This document shows, piece after piece, positions 28,254-36,831 of a stretch of DNA of 64,000 nucleotides. A program made the translations under genes and the position numbers. Position 1 is the first letter of the stretch; each line of letters begins with the position of its first letter. Under the pieces are notes generated by a model. It made no database searches and had not been told where the DNA came from. It was given only the letters and a program-made list of their open reading frames with translations. The stretch is from positions 62,001 to 126,000 of the forward strand of contig NZ_CP096115.1 in NCBI RefSeq assembly GCF_024662215.1. Direction: 5' to 3'. This DNA is from Methanoplanus endosymbiosus. Its GTDB lineage: Archaea; Halobacteriota; Methanomicrobia; Methanomicrobiales; Methanomicrobiaceae.

Positions 28254-29657
28254 ATGGCAGAATCTCTCAATAAATACAGGCTTGGTTTTTTTACATTTGC
28301 AATGATCACAGCCTCAATAATGATTAGCCTCAGAAGCCTGCCTTCACAGGCGGTTACAGGCATGAATATCCTCTTTTATTTTGCCATAACCACAATCGGC
28401 TTTCTCCTGCCAATGACCCTTGTCCTGAAGATGTTTGGCTGTGCCTTTCCGGTTGAGGGCGGGCTTTATGCCTGGGTTAAGGAGTCATTTGGTGAGAGAT
28501 GGGGATTTACTGCGATATTTATTCAGTGGATGCACCTGATTATCGTATCTGTTCTTCTCTTAAGCTTCATATCCGGAGCAATAGCCTATCTCTTCGCACC
28601 TGAATTGTCGGAGAACAAAATTTATATTCTTGCAGTATCTCTGATATTTTTCTGGTCAGCGACCCTAATCAGCATGAAAGGGCTGAAAGTATCAGCAAAG
28701 ATAAGCACATTCTGCGTAATTATCGGAGTATTCATTCCGGCATTTGTGATAATCTCAATGGCGGCTTTACATATCGCAACCGGACATCTGCCCCAGACTG
28801 ACCTCTCCTTTACATATGCTAATATTGTGCCCGATCTCTCATCCCTTGCAGCTCTTTCAATGATTGCGGCTTTTGTTAATCCCTTCTTTGGCATTGAAGC
28901 CTCAGCGGCACACCTTGGCGATCTAAAGGATGCAGCGAAAAATTATCTGCCAACCCTTGTAATCGGCGGAATATTCTGTGTTCTGGTAAACATTCTCTGC
29001 TCCCTCTCCATCGCAACCGTAATTCCGGAAGGGAATATCAGCCTTGTAAACGGCCTTTTACAGGCGCTGAATATGCTATTTGCTGAGATGAATGCGGGCT
29101 GGATGCTGTTTGTCATAATTCTCATGATAATGTTTGGGACTGTTGGTGAGATCAATTCCTGGATTTTAGCCCCGGCAAGGGGACTTACACTTACTGCCCG
29201 GAAAGGTTCACTTCCGCCTTTTATGCAGTATATCAATGAAAACGGAATTCCGGCACACACATTAATAATTCAGGCAGTTGCAGTCACTGTATTCTGCCTT
29301 ATTTTCACTCTGATTCCGGGTGTGAATTCAGCATACTGGGTGATGCTTGCACTTTTAACTCATATATACCTCATTGCCTATCTTATACTGATGCTCTCAG
29401 CGTTTAAGAGCAGGAAAAGACTATTTGAGGCAAACGGTTACCGTACAATGGCAAAAAAAGCTATCTTTTCAGTTATGGGAATACTGGGGATAGTAACAGT
29501 TCTCTTCATGGAATTTGTGACCTTCTATGATCCTGAAACCGCACCCGGTTATGAGCTTATCTATGCCGCAGGTATGACCTTTGGTATGATTGTGATTATC
29601 TCAGTTCCGCTGATCACTTATGCCATCAGAAAACCGGAATGGAAGAGCAAAGATTAG
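28254..29657 (+). CDS. APC-superfamily amino-acid permease
   Basis: A 467-aa inner-membrane transporter with about twelve hydrophobic segments. It resembles the glutamate:GABA antiporter (GadC/YjeM-like) branch of the APC superfamily: TM1 region ITASIMISLRSLPSQAV, the glycine-rich FPVEGGLYAWVKESFGERWG after TM2, and FFGIEASAAHLGDLKDA near residue 215. It would take up or exchange an amino acid or amine. No decarboxylase or other enzyme is adjacent, so the substrate is unknown. The neighbouring secreted dipeptidases at 43-3835 supply peptides only in a general sense; no direct link is shown. Confidence 0.85.
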   Translation: MAESLNKYRLGFFTFAMITASIMISLRSLPSQAVTGMNILFYFAITTIGFLLPMTLVLKMFGCAFPVEGGLYAWVKESFGERWGFTAIFIQWMHLIIVSVLLLSFISGAIAYLFAPELSENKIYILAVSLIFFWSATLISMKGLKVSAKISTFCVIIGVFIPAFVIISMAALHIATGHLPQTDLSFTYANIVPDLSSLAALSMIAAFVNPFFGIEASAAHLGDLKDAAKNYLPTLVIGGIFCVLVNILCSLSIATVIPEGNISLVNGLLQALNMLFAEMNAGWMLFVIILMIMFGTVGEINSWILAPARGLTLTARKGSLPPFMQYINENGIPAHTLIIQAVAVTVFCLIFTLIPGVNSAYWVMLALLTHIYLIAYLILMLSAFKSRKRLFEANGYRTMAKKAIFSVMGILGIVTVLFMEFVTFYDPETAPGYELIYAAGMTFGMIVIISVPLITYAIRKPEWKSKD

Positions 29658-29831
29658 GGCATAACAGAGTCAGTTGTTGTAAATTCATGATGAAAATTCA
29701 GAATCAAATCAAAATTATTATCTCATATAAGTGATAATGTTAATGGGTAGGTTTACTTCAGCAGTAAGGCCGGGTAATTAACTCTGTTTACGTCCGGAAT
29801 AATTTGCATGTAAGTGTTTACTCAATAGATT

Positions 29832-29905
29832 GGGCCTGTAGCTCAGTTAGGCAGAGCGCCTGACTTTTAATCAGGTGGTCGGGGGTTCAAATCCCTCCGG
29901 GCCCG
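29832..29905 (+). tRNA. tRNA-Lys (anticodon TTT)
   Basis: The full cloverleaf can be drawn. The acceptor arm GGGCCTG pairs with CGGGCCC (one G-U), the D arm contains GCTCAGTTAGGCAGAGC, the anticodon stem is CTGAC/ATCAG type with loop reading CTTTTAA (anticodon TTT), and the T arm is GGGGG-TTCAAAT-CCCTC. The discriminator base is G. CCA is not encoded. No intron. Confidence 0.95.
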
Positions 29906-30328
29906 CTAAATTTTTCTTTGTTCTCTTTAGAATATTTCCGGATATCGTTTCTGAAATTCTTTCATAAGATCGCATTCTTTCTTCACTGTTCATTTATTTT
30001 CAGGCCCACATATAATTATGACCGGCCGATTATTTTGACAGTTCATATAATAAATAGTAACAGTTTAAATCCGGAATGTCTCCTAAACGGCAAAAATTTC
30101 AGTTTTTTAAAAAATCACCTTTAAGGATATAATATATCTGCAATACTCTGGTCATATCTCCTGTAAATTCCGGATCAAAATAATTCTGCCAGATATAAGA
30201 TAGGTCGTGGTGGTATTGTCTGAAAAATCAGGTTTAAATATTATATCCTCCAATAGTACGATAATGAACTGTTTAAATTAGTATGGTTCTTTTTTAAATA
30301 GTTCTTTTAAGAAATAAATGGTGATAAT
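29906..30328. other. Intergenic region between tRNA-Lys and the PadR operon
   Basis: AT-rich, with no supported gene in 423 bases. A short open frame at 29918-30124 lacks coding character. The right part holds a TATA-like TTTAAATATTATAT (about 30232-30245) and the inverted repeat at 30266-30304, both probably belonging to the PadR operon promoter. Confidence 0.5.
30266..30304. promoter_or_regulatory. Candidate PadR operator (inverted repeat)
   Basis: GAACTGTTTAAA (30266-30277) and TTTAAATAGTTC (30293-30304) are complementary at 11 of 12 positions across a 15-base spacer. The repeat lies between a TATA-like element and the PadR start codon. PadR regulators commonly repress their own operon by binding such a palindrome, so an autoregulatory operator is inferred. 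Confidence 0.55.
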
Positions 30329-30838
30329 ATGAGCGGGCCGCTGAAATTTACGGAAAGGAAAAATGGAGGGAGGGGCAGGGGTTTAATCCAGCTTTATATC
30401 CTTCATTCCCTTAAAGATGATCCAAAATCCGGATATGAACTGTTAAAGGAGATATCTGTTAAGACAAAAGGTGCATGGGTACCAAGCAAGGGCACATTAT
30501 ACCCAATGCTAAAAAAAATGGACGAAGAAGGATTGATTACAATATCAGATACCGGAAAGCGCTGCAAGAATATCTTTGAGCTGACTCCGGACGGGAAAGA
30601 TACACTTGATTCAATTGTACGGGGGAGGAAAGAAGAGAAGGAGAAGTTTTTCATGTTCAGGGATCTCCTCGTGGAGATATTCGGAGAAGAGAACGGAAAT
30701 CTGAGATCTGACCTGCTGAATATACGGTCTGTTGCAGAAGGTATTCCGGCTGAAAAGCAGGATGATGTACAGAGAATTATTAATAAATGCCTTGCGGAAT
30801 TACAGGAGCTGAATTCGGATGAAAGCGGTAGCAGTTGA
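30329..30838 (+). CDS. PadR-family transcriptional regulator
   Basis: A 169-aa DNA-binding protein. A winged helix (about 20-100) shows the PadR pattern: ILHSLKDDPKSGYELLKEI, then SKGTLYPMLKKMDEEGLI and a basic wing. A helical C-terminal part follows for dimerisation. A GGTGAT site precedes the ATG. Its last codons overlap the ABC ATPase gene by 20 bases, so the three genes form one operon. It probably senses a compound exported by the pump and represses the operon through the inverted repeat just upstream. The ligand is unknown. Confidence 0.88.
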   Translation: MSGPLKFTERKNGGRGRGLIQLYILHSLKDDPKSGYELLKEISVKTKGAWVPSKGTLYPMLKKMDEEGLITISDTGKRCKNIFELTPDGKDTLDSIVRGRKEEKEKFFMFRDLLVEIFGEENGNLRSDLLNIRSVAEGIPAEKQDDVQRIINKCLAELQELNSDESGSS

Positions 30839-31802
30839 AGAACTCACTAAAAAATTCGGTGATTTCACCGCCGTTGACAGCATATCATTTGATATAAATG
30901 AGGGTGAAATATTCGGCCTTCTTGGGCCAAACGGTGCAGGGAAGACGACTACAATTTCAATGCTTGCAACAATGCTCTCTCCAACTTCGGGAAAAGCTGA
31001 AGTTGCCGGACATGATATCAGTGCTGATGAAGACGGTGTCAGAAAGTCAATAGGGATTGTCTTTCAGGACCAGAGCCTTGATGAAGAGCTTACTGCATGG
31101 GAGAATATGGACTTTCACGGCAGGCTGTACCGGATTCCAAAACAAATCCGGGCCGAAAGAACAGAAGAACTGCTTGAACTTGTCGGGCTTACTGAGAGAA
31201 AGGACGATTTTGTAAAGACCTATTCCGGTGGTATGAGAAGAAGGCTTGAGATTGCAAGGGGTCTGCTGCACCGGCCAAAGGTGCTATTTTTAGATGAACC
31301 GACACTTGGACTTGATCCACAGACGAGGAATTACCTATGGGATTATATCGATAAGCTCAGCCGTGAGATGAAGATAACCGTAATTCTGACTACACATTAC
31401 ATGGACGAGGCCGACAGGCTCTGTGGGCGTATAGGGATAATTGACAAAGGTCAGATCGTTGCCCTTGATACACCTGAAAACCTTAAGAAGAGGCTGGGAG
31501 GGGATGTTATAACCATAAAATCTCCTGATTATTCCGGTAAAATTTCCGGCCTTGAAAAATCGTGGATTGAGAATACTGAGGGCTATAATGGCTTTTTCAC
31601 AGTTGCCCTGCATGATGCCGAAGAGCATTTGTCAGAACTGATCGAGACCCTGATAAACCGGAAAATAAAGATAACATCAGTTTCAGTTCATAAACCAACA
31701 CTTGAGGATGTATTTCTGCATTATACCGGCAGGACGATCCGCGATGAGGAAGCCGGGGCAAAGGATCACATGAGAATGGATTATAAGAGAAGGAGGCACT
31801 GA
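30819..31802 (+). CDS. ABC-2 type exporter ATPase (DrrA-like)
   Basis: A 327-aa ATP-binding subunit of a drug or polyketide-type exporter. Walker A GPNGAGKTT (near residue 39), Q-loop FQDQSL, signature YSGGMRRRLE, Walker B VLFLDEPT and H-loop TTHYMDEADR are all present. The C-terminal 80 residues form the DrrA-type regulatory extension (HKPTLEDVFLHYTGR). It overlaps PadR by 20 bases and lies two bases from the permease gene, so the products are almost certainly made together. The ATPase would dimerise under the permease at the inner membrane face. Confidence 0.92.
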   Translation: MKAVAVEELTKKFGDFTAVDSISFDINEGEIFGLLGPNGAGKTTTISMLATMLSPTSGKAEVAGHDISADEDGVRKSIGIVFQDQSLDEELTAWENMDFHGRLYRIPKQIRAERTEELLELVGLTERKDDFVKTYSGGMRRRLEIARGLLHRPKVLFLDEPTLGLDPQTRNYLWDYIDKLSREMKITVILTTHYMDEADRLCGRIGIIDKGQIVALDTPENLKKRLGGDVITIKSPDYSGKISGLEKSWIENTEGYNGFFTVALHDAEEHLSELIETLINRKIKITSVSVHKPTLEDVFLHYTGRTIRDEEAGAKDHMRMDYKRRRH

Positions 31803-31804
31803 TC

Positions 31805-32554
31805 ATGGATGTCATCTACACAATCTGGCTCAGAAACCTCAAAAGATATCTCCGGTCAAGAAGCAGGATTGTAGGGAGTCTTGGGATGCCGCTCTTCTTC
31901 CTGATAATCCTTGGTTTCGGGCTGAATTCGGTTGTGAACATCTCAGGTGTCGGGGGGAATTATGTGGACTTCCTTGTCCCCGGAATTGTGGCGATGAGTG
32001 TTTTATTTACCTCGATATTCTCCGGAGTTCAGGTGATCTGGGATAAGCAGTTTGGTTTTTTAAAGGAGACTCTTGTTGCTCCGGTCTCGCGGACAGAGAT
32101 TATGCTTGGGCAGACATTCGGCGGGGCAACAACGGCGATTATACAGGGTACAATAATTCTTGTGCTCTCGCTCTTTATCGGGCTTGAAATACCTGATATT
32201 GCCGGGCTGTTTATCGCATTCGGATTCATGGCACTGGTCGGAATAGGCTTCACCTCCCTTGGGATTGCAATTGCATCAAGGATGGAGGATATGAACGGTT
32301 TTCAGCTTATTATGAGCTTTATAATCTTTCCGATATTCGGACTTTCAGGGGCTATGTTTCCGATAGAGAGCCTCCCCCCGGCTTTTAAGACACTGACGCT
32401 CTTTGACCCGCTGACATATGGTGTTGAGGGGATTAGGTATGGCCTTAACGGAGTGTCACAGATAAATCCTTTGGTATGCCTTGCAGTCCTGCTCGGATTT
32501 TCAGGTGCAATGATAATTCTGGGAGCATTTCTCTTCCGGAAAACAAAAATATAA
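31805..32554 (+). CDS. ABC-2 type exporter permease (DrrB-like)
   Basis: A 249-aa membrane subunit with six predicted spans, matching the ABC-2 permease family: start with LRNLKRYLRSRSRI, the GFLKETLVAPVSRTEIMLGQ coupling-helix region, and a late FPIFGLSGAMFPIESLPP. A strong ribosome site (AAGGAGG) lies eight bases before the ATG. It pairs with the upstream ATPase to export a hydrophobic compound. The frame ends 63 bases from a convergent gene. Confidence 0.9.
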   Translation: MDVIYTIWLRNLKRYLRSRSRIVGSLGMPLFFLIILGFGLNSVVNISGVGGNYVDFLVPGIVAMSVLFTSIFSGVQVIWDKQFGFLKETLVAPVSRTEIMLGQTFGGATTAIIQGTIILVLSLFIGLEIPDIAGLFIAFGFMALVGIGFTSLGIAIASRMEDMNGFQLIMSFIIFPIFGLSGAMFPIESLPPAFKTLTLFDPLTYGVEGIRYGLNGVSQINPLVCLAVLLGFSGAMIILGAFLFRKTKI

Positions 32555-32610
32555 TTCTTTTCCGGATAGTTCTAAAAAATTTTTCTTTTAAAAGAGGGTT
32601 TTTTGGGGGT
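32555..32610. terminator. Bidirectional T/A-tract terminator region
   Basis: The 63-base gap between convergent genes contains CTAAAAAATTTTTCTTTTAAAAG and then GGGTTTTTTGGGG. These are T-rich on both strands, as is usual for archaeal intrinsic termination. Assigned by position and composition only. Confidence 0.45.
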
Positions 32611-32617
32611 AAAATCC

Positions 32618-34639
32618 TCAGTATTTTTCCCTGTGCTGCATAAGAATAAATCCTGCAGATGCCAGAAGAAGAACAAAAAGTCCAAAGCCGGGGCTTGCTG
32701 TCGGGAGGGGTGCATCCTTTCTGTCCGTTTTTTCTGTGATTATCACGTCTGTTTCTGTCTTTTCAGCTGTTATAATATCTCCTGCGGGTTTATCAAAGGC
32801 TATTGCAAAGGATGAAAGTGACGGTGTTTCTGCACTGTAGAGTTCATTGCCGTCCTTTTCACCCGTTTTTACGGTTGGGAGACTTACCCACTTTCCGTCT
32901 GTGTAATGCAGGAGGACAGTTTTCTTACCGGAAACGAGGTTTTGGGGAACTGAAAATTTGATACTTGCAGATGATACATCTGAGGGATCGGCTTTATAGA
33001 GTTCAAAGGTCAGGTAGCGATAGACCTCCAGTTCCGGCTCATTCTGTACACCGGGAGGAACCGTGCTCCTTGTATTCACTGTCAGGAGTACTGATGAGAG
33101 ATCTCTGTTAAAGTTAATATCAGCCTCATAAACAGGCCCGTCCTTAACTGTAAATGCCGCCGGAACTCCTGCTTTTACACTTCCGGATGAGGAAGCAACA
33201 GTATCCCCGCCGCTTCCTCCTCCGCCTGATGAGGACGAAGATCCGCCGGACGGCCCTGGTGCAGGTGAAGGCACCGCCGATACGGCCACCATTGCAAATG
33301 CCGAGAACCCGTCAGGCGATATGGCCTCAAAGATCATATTGCCCTTTCCGTCTGTGCCGATATAGGTCGTTTCAAGGAACTGGCAGGTTCCGTTGTCTGC
33401 CTCCCTTATTACCCTTATGGCATCCTTTCCGCCGTTTGCATTAACCCATGCCTCTCCGGCAGTAAACCGCAGGACTGCATTGGATATGGTGTCATTTGCT
33501 GTCAGGTTTGTTTTGGTGATATAGACAGAATATGCTGTTGAATCAATATTAAGGCCATTCTTAGAGGCAGTCAGGCTGAACTGTGTGGCTGCATGATCAC
33601 TTGGCTTTTCATAAAGTGATGTCTCAATGACGGCATCCGGGTTGTACCTCGGCATAGAGGCATTGAACGAGAATGAGGCATTGCCTACATTTCCGCCGAT
33701 ATCAGAAGTCAGGGGATCACTGCTCAGGTTTACGCCCGTAACATTGCCCGAGTACATCCCGCTTGTATTTGTAAGCCCGTCTGTGGTGATTGTGACATTA
33801 ATCCCGTTATTTCTGAGGATGATATTGTCCCCCGATATCTCTCCGCCTGAACTTTCAGATGAATTGAAACTGACCTGCTGTTTTCCTCCGATTTCAGAGA
33901 CTTTTGTCCCGTTGTCCTTTAAGGTCATGTTCTCAGTCTTCTTTGGCGGCTCAGGTGGTACATCCCTGACGGTTATGTAATCCATAACTGTTTTTGTATC
34001 ACTTCCAAGCGGATTTGTGACTTTCAGACTTACTGTAAATGTTCCTATGCTGTTGTATGTGTAAACCGGATTTTTTTCTTCTGAAGTGCTGCCGTCACCA
34101 AATGTCCATAACCATATCTGTGCATTTTCTGATTTGTCAGTAAATCTTACCTGAAGCGGGACAGTGCCTTCTGTCGGTTCTGCTGTGAAATCTGCGACTG
34201 GAAGGTCTTTTCCGGACCACATCGGTGCAAATACTGAAAATTCAGTGATATTATCAGCATAAACATAACGCTCTGCCGTATTCACACCGTTTGGCTGTGG
34301 CACCTGCTGCCATCCGGTGCCTTCATTTCTCCATACCGAGAGAAGTGCCGGATCCTTTCCACCGAGGTCTTCATCAGTATAGTCAAATGAAAGCCATGCT
34401 TCAGCTGAACTTCCGGTGGAGAGATTCAGGTAATGGCCGATGTTATAGAGTCCGTCCCCGTCCGGCGGAATATCTGTCGTGTCTGAAACCGTGAGATCAC
34501 CTGCTGCACGGAGTTCGTGAATATTTGCATTATTTCCAAGTGCTGTTGATTCGATGACATTTGAGTATTCTGAATCCTTAAATATTACAAATGATGAGGT
34601 ATTTTCGGGATTTATTGCACCTGCTGTGCAGTCTTTAAT
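32618..34639 (-). pseudogene. C-terminal part of IS-split beta-helix protein C (PKD, PGF-pre-PGF, sorting tail)
   Basis: The distal 673 codons of a secreted protein whose first part is at 36832-40668. Order: end of a beta-helix (IKDCTAGAINPENTSSF), connector ending ITEFSVFAPMW, PKD domain (WLWTFGDGSTSEE), a domain of unknown fold (about 250-460), a Gly/Ser linker, a PGF-pre-PGF-type domain (VLLHYTDGKWVSLPT), and a C-terminal ASPGFGLFVLLLASAGFIL tail with a basic end. That tail matches the PGF-CTERM archaeosortase substrate pattern, implying lipid anchoring at the cell surface. The open frame continues into the IS, so no proper start remains. Joining through one copy of the 8-bp duplication restores a 1952-aa protein. 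Confidence 0.85.
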
Positions 34640-34647
34640 CGTCAGAT

Positions 34648-36695
34648 CTATGGCGTCATTATTCGGTTGGAAATATTGAATTTTGATAGCCATTTTTCAG
34701 CTGAACGTCCACCTTCAAGCAAGTTTATGAATTCTTCCAAATACTCCAATCTCTTACTGTCAGAATGTACAATTTCTTTATGTGCATATGGCCTCACCAG
34801 TTCACTTGCACTGCTGATCTCTTCAGCTGTAATATCCTGTATCTCTCGAATAAAATCTTTTATGTCATAGAGAATTTCTCTCACATAAGTTTCATTCTCA
34901 AGGTTTGAGAAAATGGCCATTAGTGCACCATATTGTGCCATTTCGTTTGTAGTTCTATTTCTTCCGGTTCGTCTTCGTATGTGCATTCTACTCCACCTAT
35001 GGCCGCGTTCTTCAATATTATTATCTCTCATAATGTCAACTACATTACCAAATGTGTCTTTTACTTCCACAAAAAGTTCATCCATGTGTTTTCTGCAGTT
35101 GTTTGTTATTTGCCTTGCTCCGCGGAGTAATTCGCCCCCTTTGGTTACTCCATCTATGTCAATGGCATTCAGAATGATCTCAAAATCGTCTCTCATATTT
35201 TGAGCATTTGTGGTTATCATATCACTTCCATTTTGACTTAAGTGCCTGCCAACCCTTAAAGTAATCCTCACTTTCTCAAACCATTCCCATATCTTTTGAA
35301 TTTTAGAATATTGGGAGTTTATGCCTGCATTGTTTGTGATATCATCTAATTTTTCAGAAAACTCCTTAATTTCACATACGTTAACTTTATGGGCCATATT
35401 CCATTCTAATATTTTGTGGGCCATTATTTGGACATCTAAAATTCTATTCATTATTTCAAAGTAGGGTAAACCAAATGGGTAATTTGAACTCCTTTCACGG
35501 CAGATAAGAAGATGCTCTATAGCAAGAATAATCCATTTTTGCTCTGCGAAGAATATATCTTTTTCAGAACCATGATGTTTTATTGCACTGAGGTCCCCTT
35601 TCATTTTCTTGATTTGACTTAGGATCCTCATTTTCACAATATCTTTGCGAAAAGTAGAGTATCTGGTTTTAAAAATGGTTTTACCAAGATTTTTAACGAA
35701 GTGATACTGACAAATTTGGTGCTTTACGTCAGGAAAAATCTCAAATGCTGCATCTCGAATCTGCTTGCTCATATCTCTAACAATGACTATTGGGTCCCCC
35801 AATAGTGATTTTAAGTTATTCAGGAAGATTTTAACATATTTTTTGCTCTCTGTTGGTATAATTTGGGCATCCATTGTAATTCCTGTATCCCCGTCCTTTG
35901 CCATAAAAACAATTTCATTTCCTGCTTCTCCGGTCCCATCCAGGTGAAGCTTTGCGCCACCTTCTCTCTCAAAAAAGGACTTCATTTGAGGCATATGTCT
36001 TTTGTGCAGAGCATAGAACCTTAACAAAAGCTCTTTAGACAGATTAGATATTTCACCAGTTGAAATACTAATTCCTCGAGATAAAAGAATGGTTCTTATT
36101 TCATCTCTTTGGAAATCAAAAAGAAATCGCAATAAACCAACAGCAACCATTATTTTAGTATCAAAGTTGCGTCCGGCAGGGCATATTTGATTGAAAATTG
36201 AGATTAATGGTTCATTACACGCACCATGTTCTTTACAGTATTTATAAACTATATTAAACCTGATCTCTCCCGATAATGTTTTAACTATTCTTTTAGCTGC
36301 TTTTTGGACGTAGAGTCTTTTTTTACAGACTGGGCATCTGTTATGGATTTTTTTGAGTTCTTTGGGTGGGAAAGGGAAATAGAGTACGTTTTTTTTCCAA
36401 AGTCGTAGGTAATACCTACACTCTTAAGGGATTCACGCGAGACAGGGTGTCCCATATTTTCCAACATATCTAATACCTCATTTGGAGTTAATTCTCTTTC
36501 AGTTAGTTGATTGGCTAAAAAAGAAAAATGGTCTTTATCTATAGTAAAATTATTTGGAAAAGATGGATCAGTCCCTAAAGGTCGGATGTATCGCTGGACA
36601 ACTTTTCCATCAATTCGAACAGATTCAACTTCAGCAAAGTAGGTCTTAACATCTCCATTTTTGTTGTGACGAGTGTATTTCCGTATGTATGACAC
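34648..36695 (-). CDS. Transposase, apparently a -1 frameshift fusion (about 682 aa)
   Basis: The first frame (ATG at 36695) and the long second frame join by a -1 shift at A-AAA-AAA (36348-36354), giving about 682 aa. The N-terminal part (YIRKYTRHNKNGDVKTYFAE) resembles the start of other archaeal transposases. Just after the shift come a CPVC pair and YKYCKEHGAC, a possible zinc ribbon. The catalytic region contains KLHLDGTGEAG and IVIVRDMSKQ as candidate Asp sites, HQICQYHF as the C..H insertion, and a late IEERGHRW Glu. The TAG stop codon is the last three bases of the element, so the C-terminus is encoded by the terminal repeat. A genuine frameshift mutation is the alternative to programmed slippage. 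Confidence 0.75.
36285..36695 (-). CDS. Upstream transposase frame (unshifted product)
   Basis: A 136-aa frame that would be made when no frameshift occurs. About the first 115 residues are the shared transposase N-terminus; the last 20 are a Lys/Ser-rich tail that ends soon after the slippery run. In several IS families a short product of this type binds the ends or regulates transposition. That is possible here but not shown. Confidence 0.6.
   Translation of the reverse strand: MSYIRKYTRHNKNGDVKTYFAEVESVRIDGKVVQRYIRPLGTDPSFPNNFTIDKDHFSFLANQLTERELTPNEVLDMLENMGHPVSRESLKSVGITYDFGKKTYSISLSHPKNSKKSITDAQSVKKDSTSKKQLKE
36348..36354 (-). promoter_or_regulatory. Candidate -1 ribosomal frameshift heptamer A-AAA-AAA
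   Basis: On the minus strand seven consecutive A are phased TCA-AAA-AAA-TCC in the upstream frame, which is the classical X-XXY-YYZ arrangement. Slipping back one base enters the long transposase frame and keeps the following CPVC pair. A second in-phase heptamer lies at 36318-36324, but slipping only there would lose the first Cys pair. Confidence 0.55.
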
Positions 36696-36831
36696 CCATA
36701 GTGATATATATCACCACATATATGAAACCATTGATTTAGAATTGAAAGTCAGATCAAAATTTAAAAGGAATGTAGGCTGTTTTGAGAGGGATTTAGGGAG
36801 TTATAAATCCAACTCTATTTTGACGCCATAG

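Larger units (their letters stand above)
34648..36831 (-). mobile_element. 2184-bp insertion sequence with frameshifted MULE/IS256-like transposase
   Basis: The ends begin CTATGGCGTCA on both sides: directly at 34648-34658, and as the complement TGACGCCATAG at 36821-36831. A further partial match runs to GTTGG (18 of 23 bases). The target duplication is CGTCAGAT at 34640-34647 and 36832-36839. An 8-bp duplication and a transposase with a C-x(n)-H insertion fit the IS256/Mutator-like group. The element interrupts protein C in frame, and perfect duplications suggest a recent event. It carries one transposase gene in two frames. Confidence 0.92.

Noticed and set aside
29918-30124. 68-aa frame just after tRNA-Lys
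   Set aside because: Starts 13 bases past the tRNA, AT-driven Phe/Ile/Leu composition, no homology recognised and no ribosome site.
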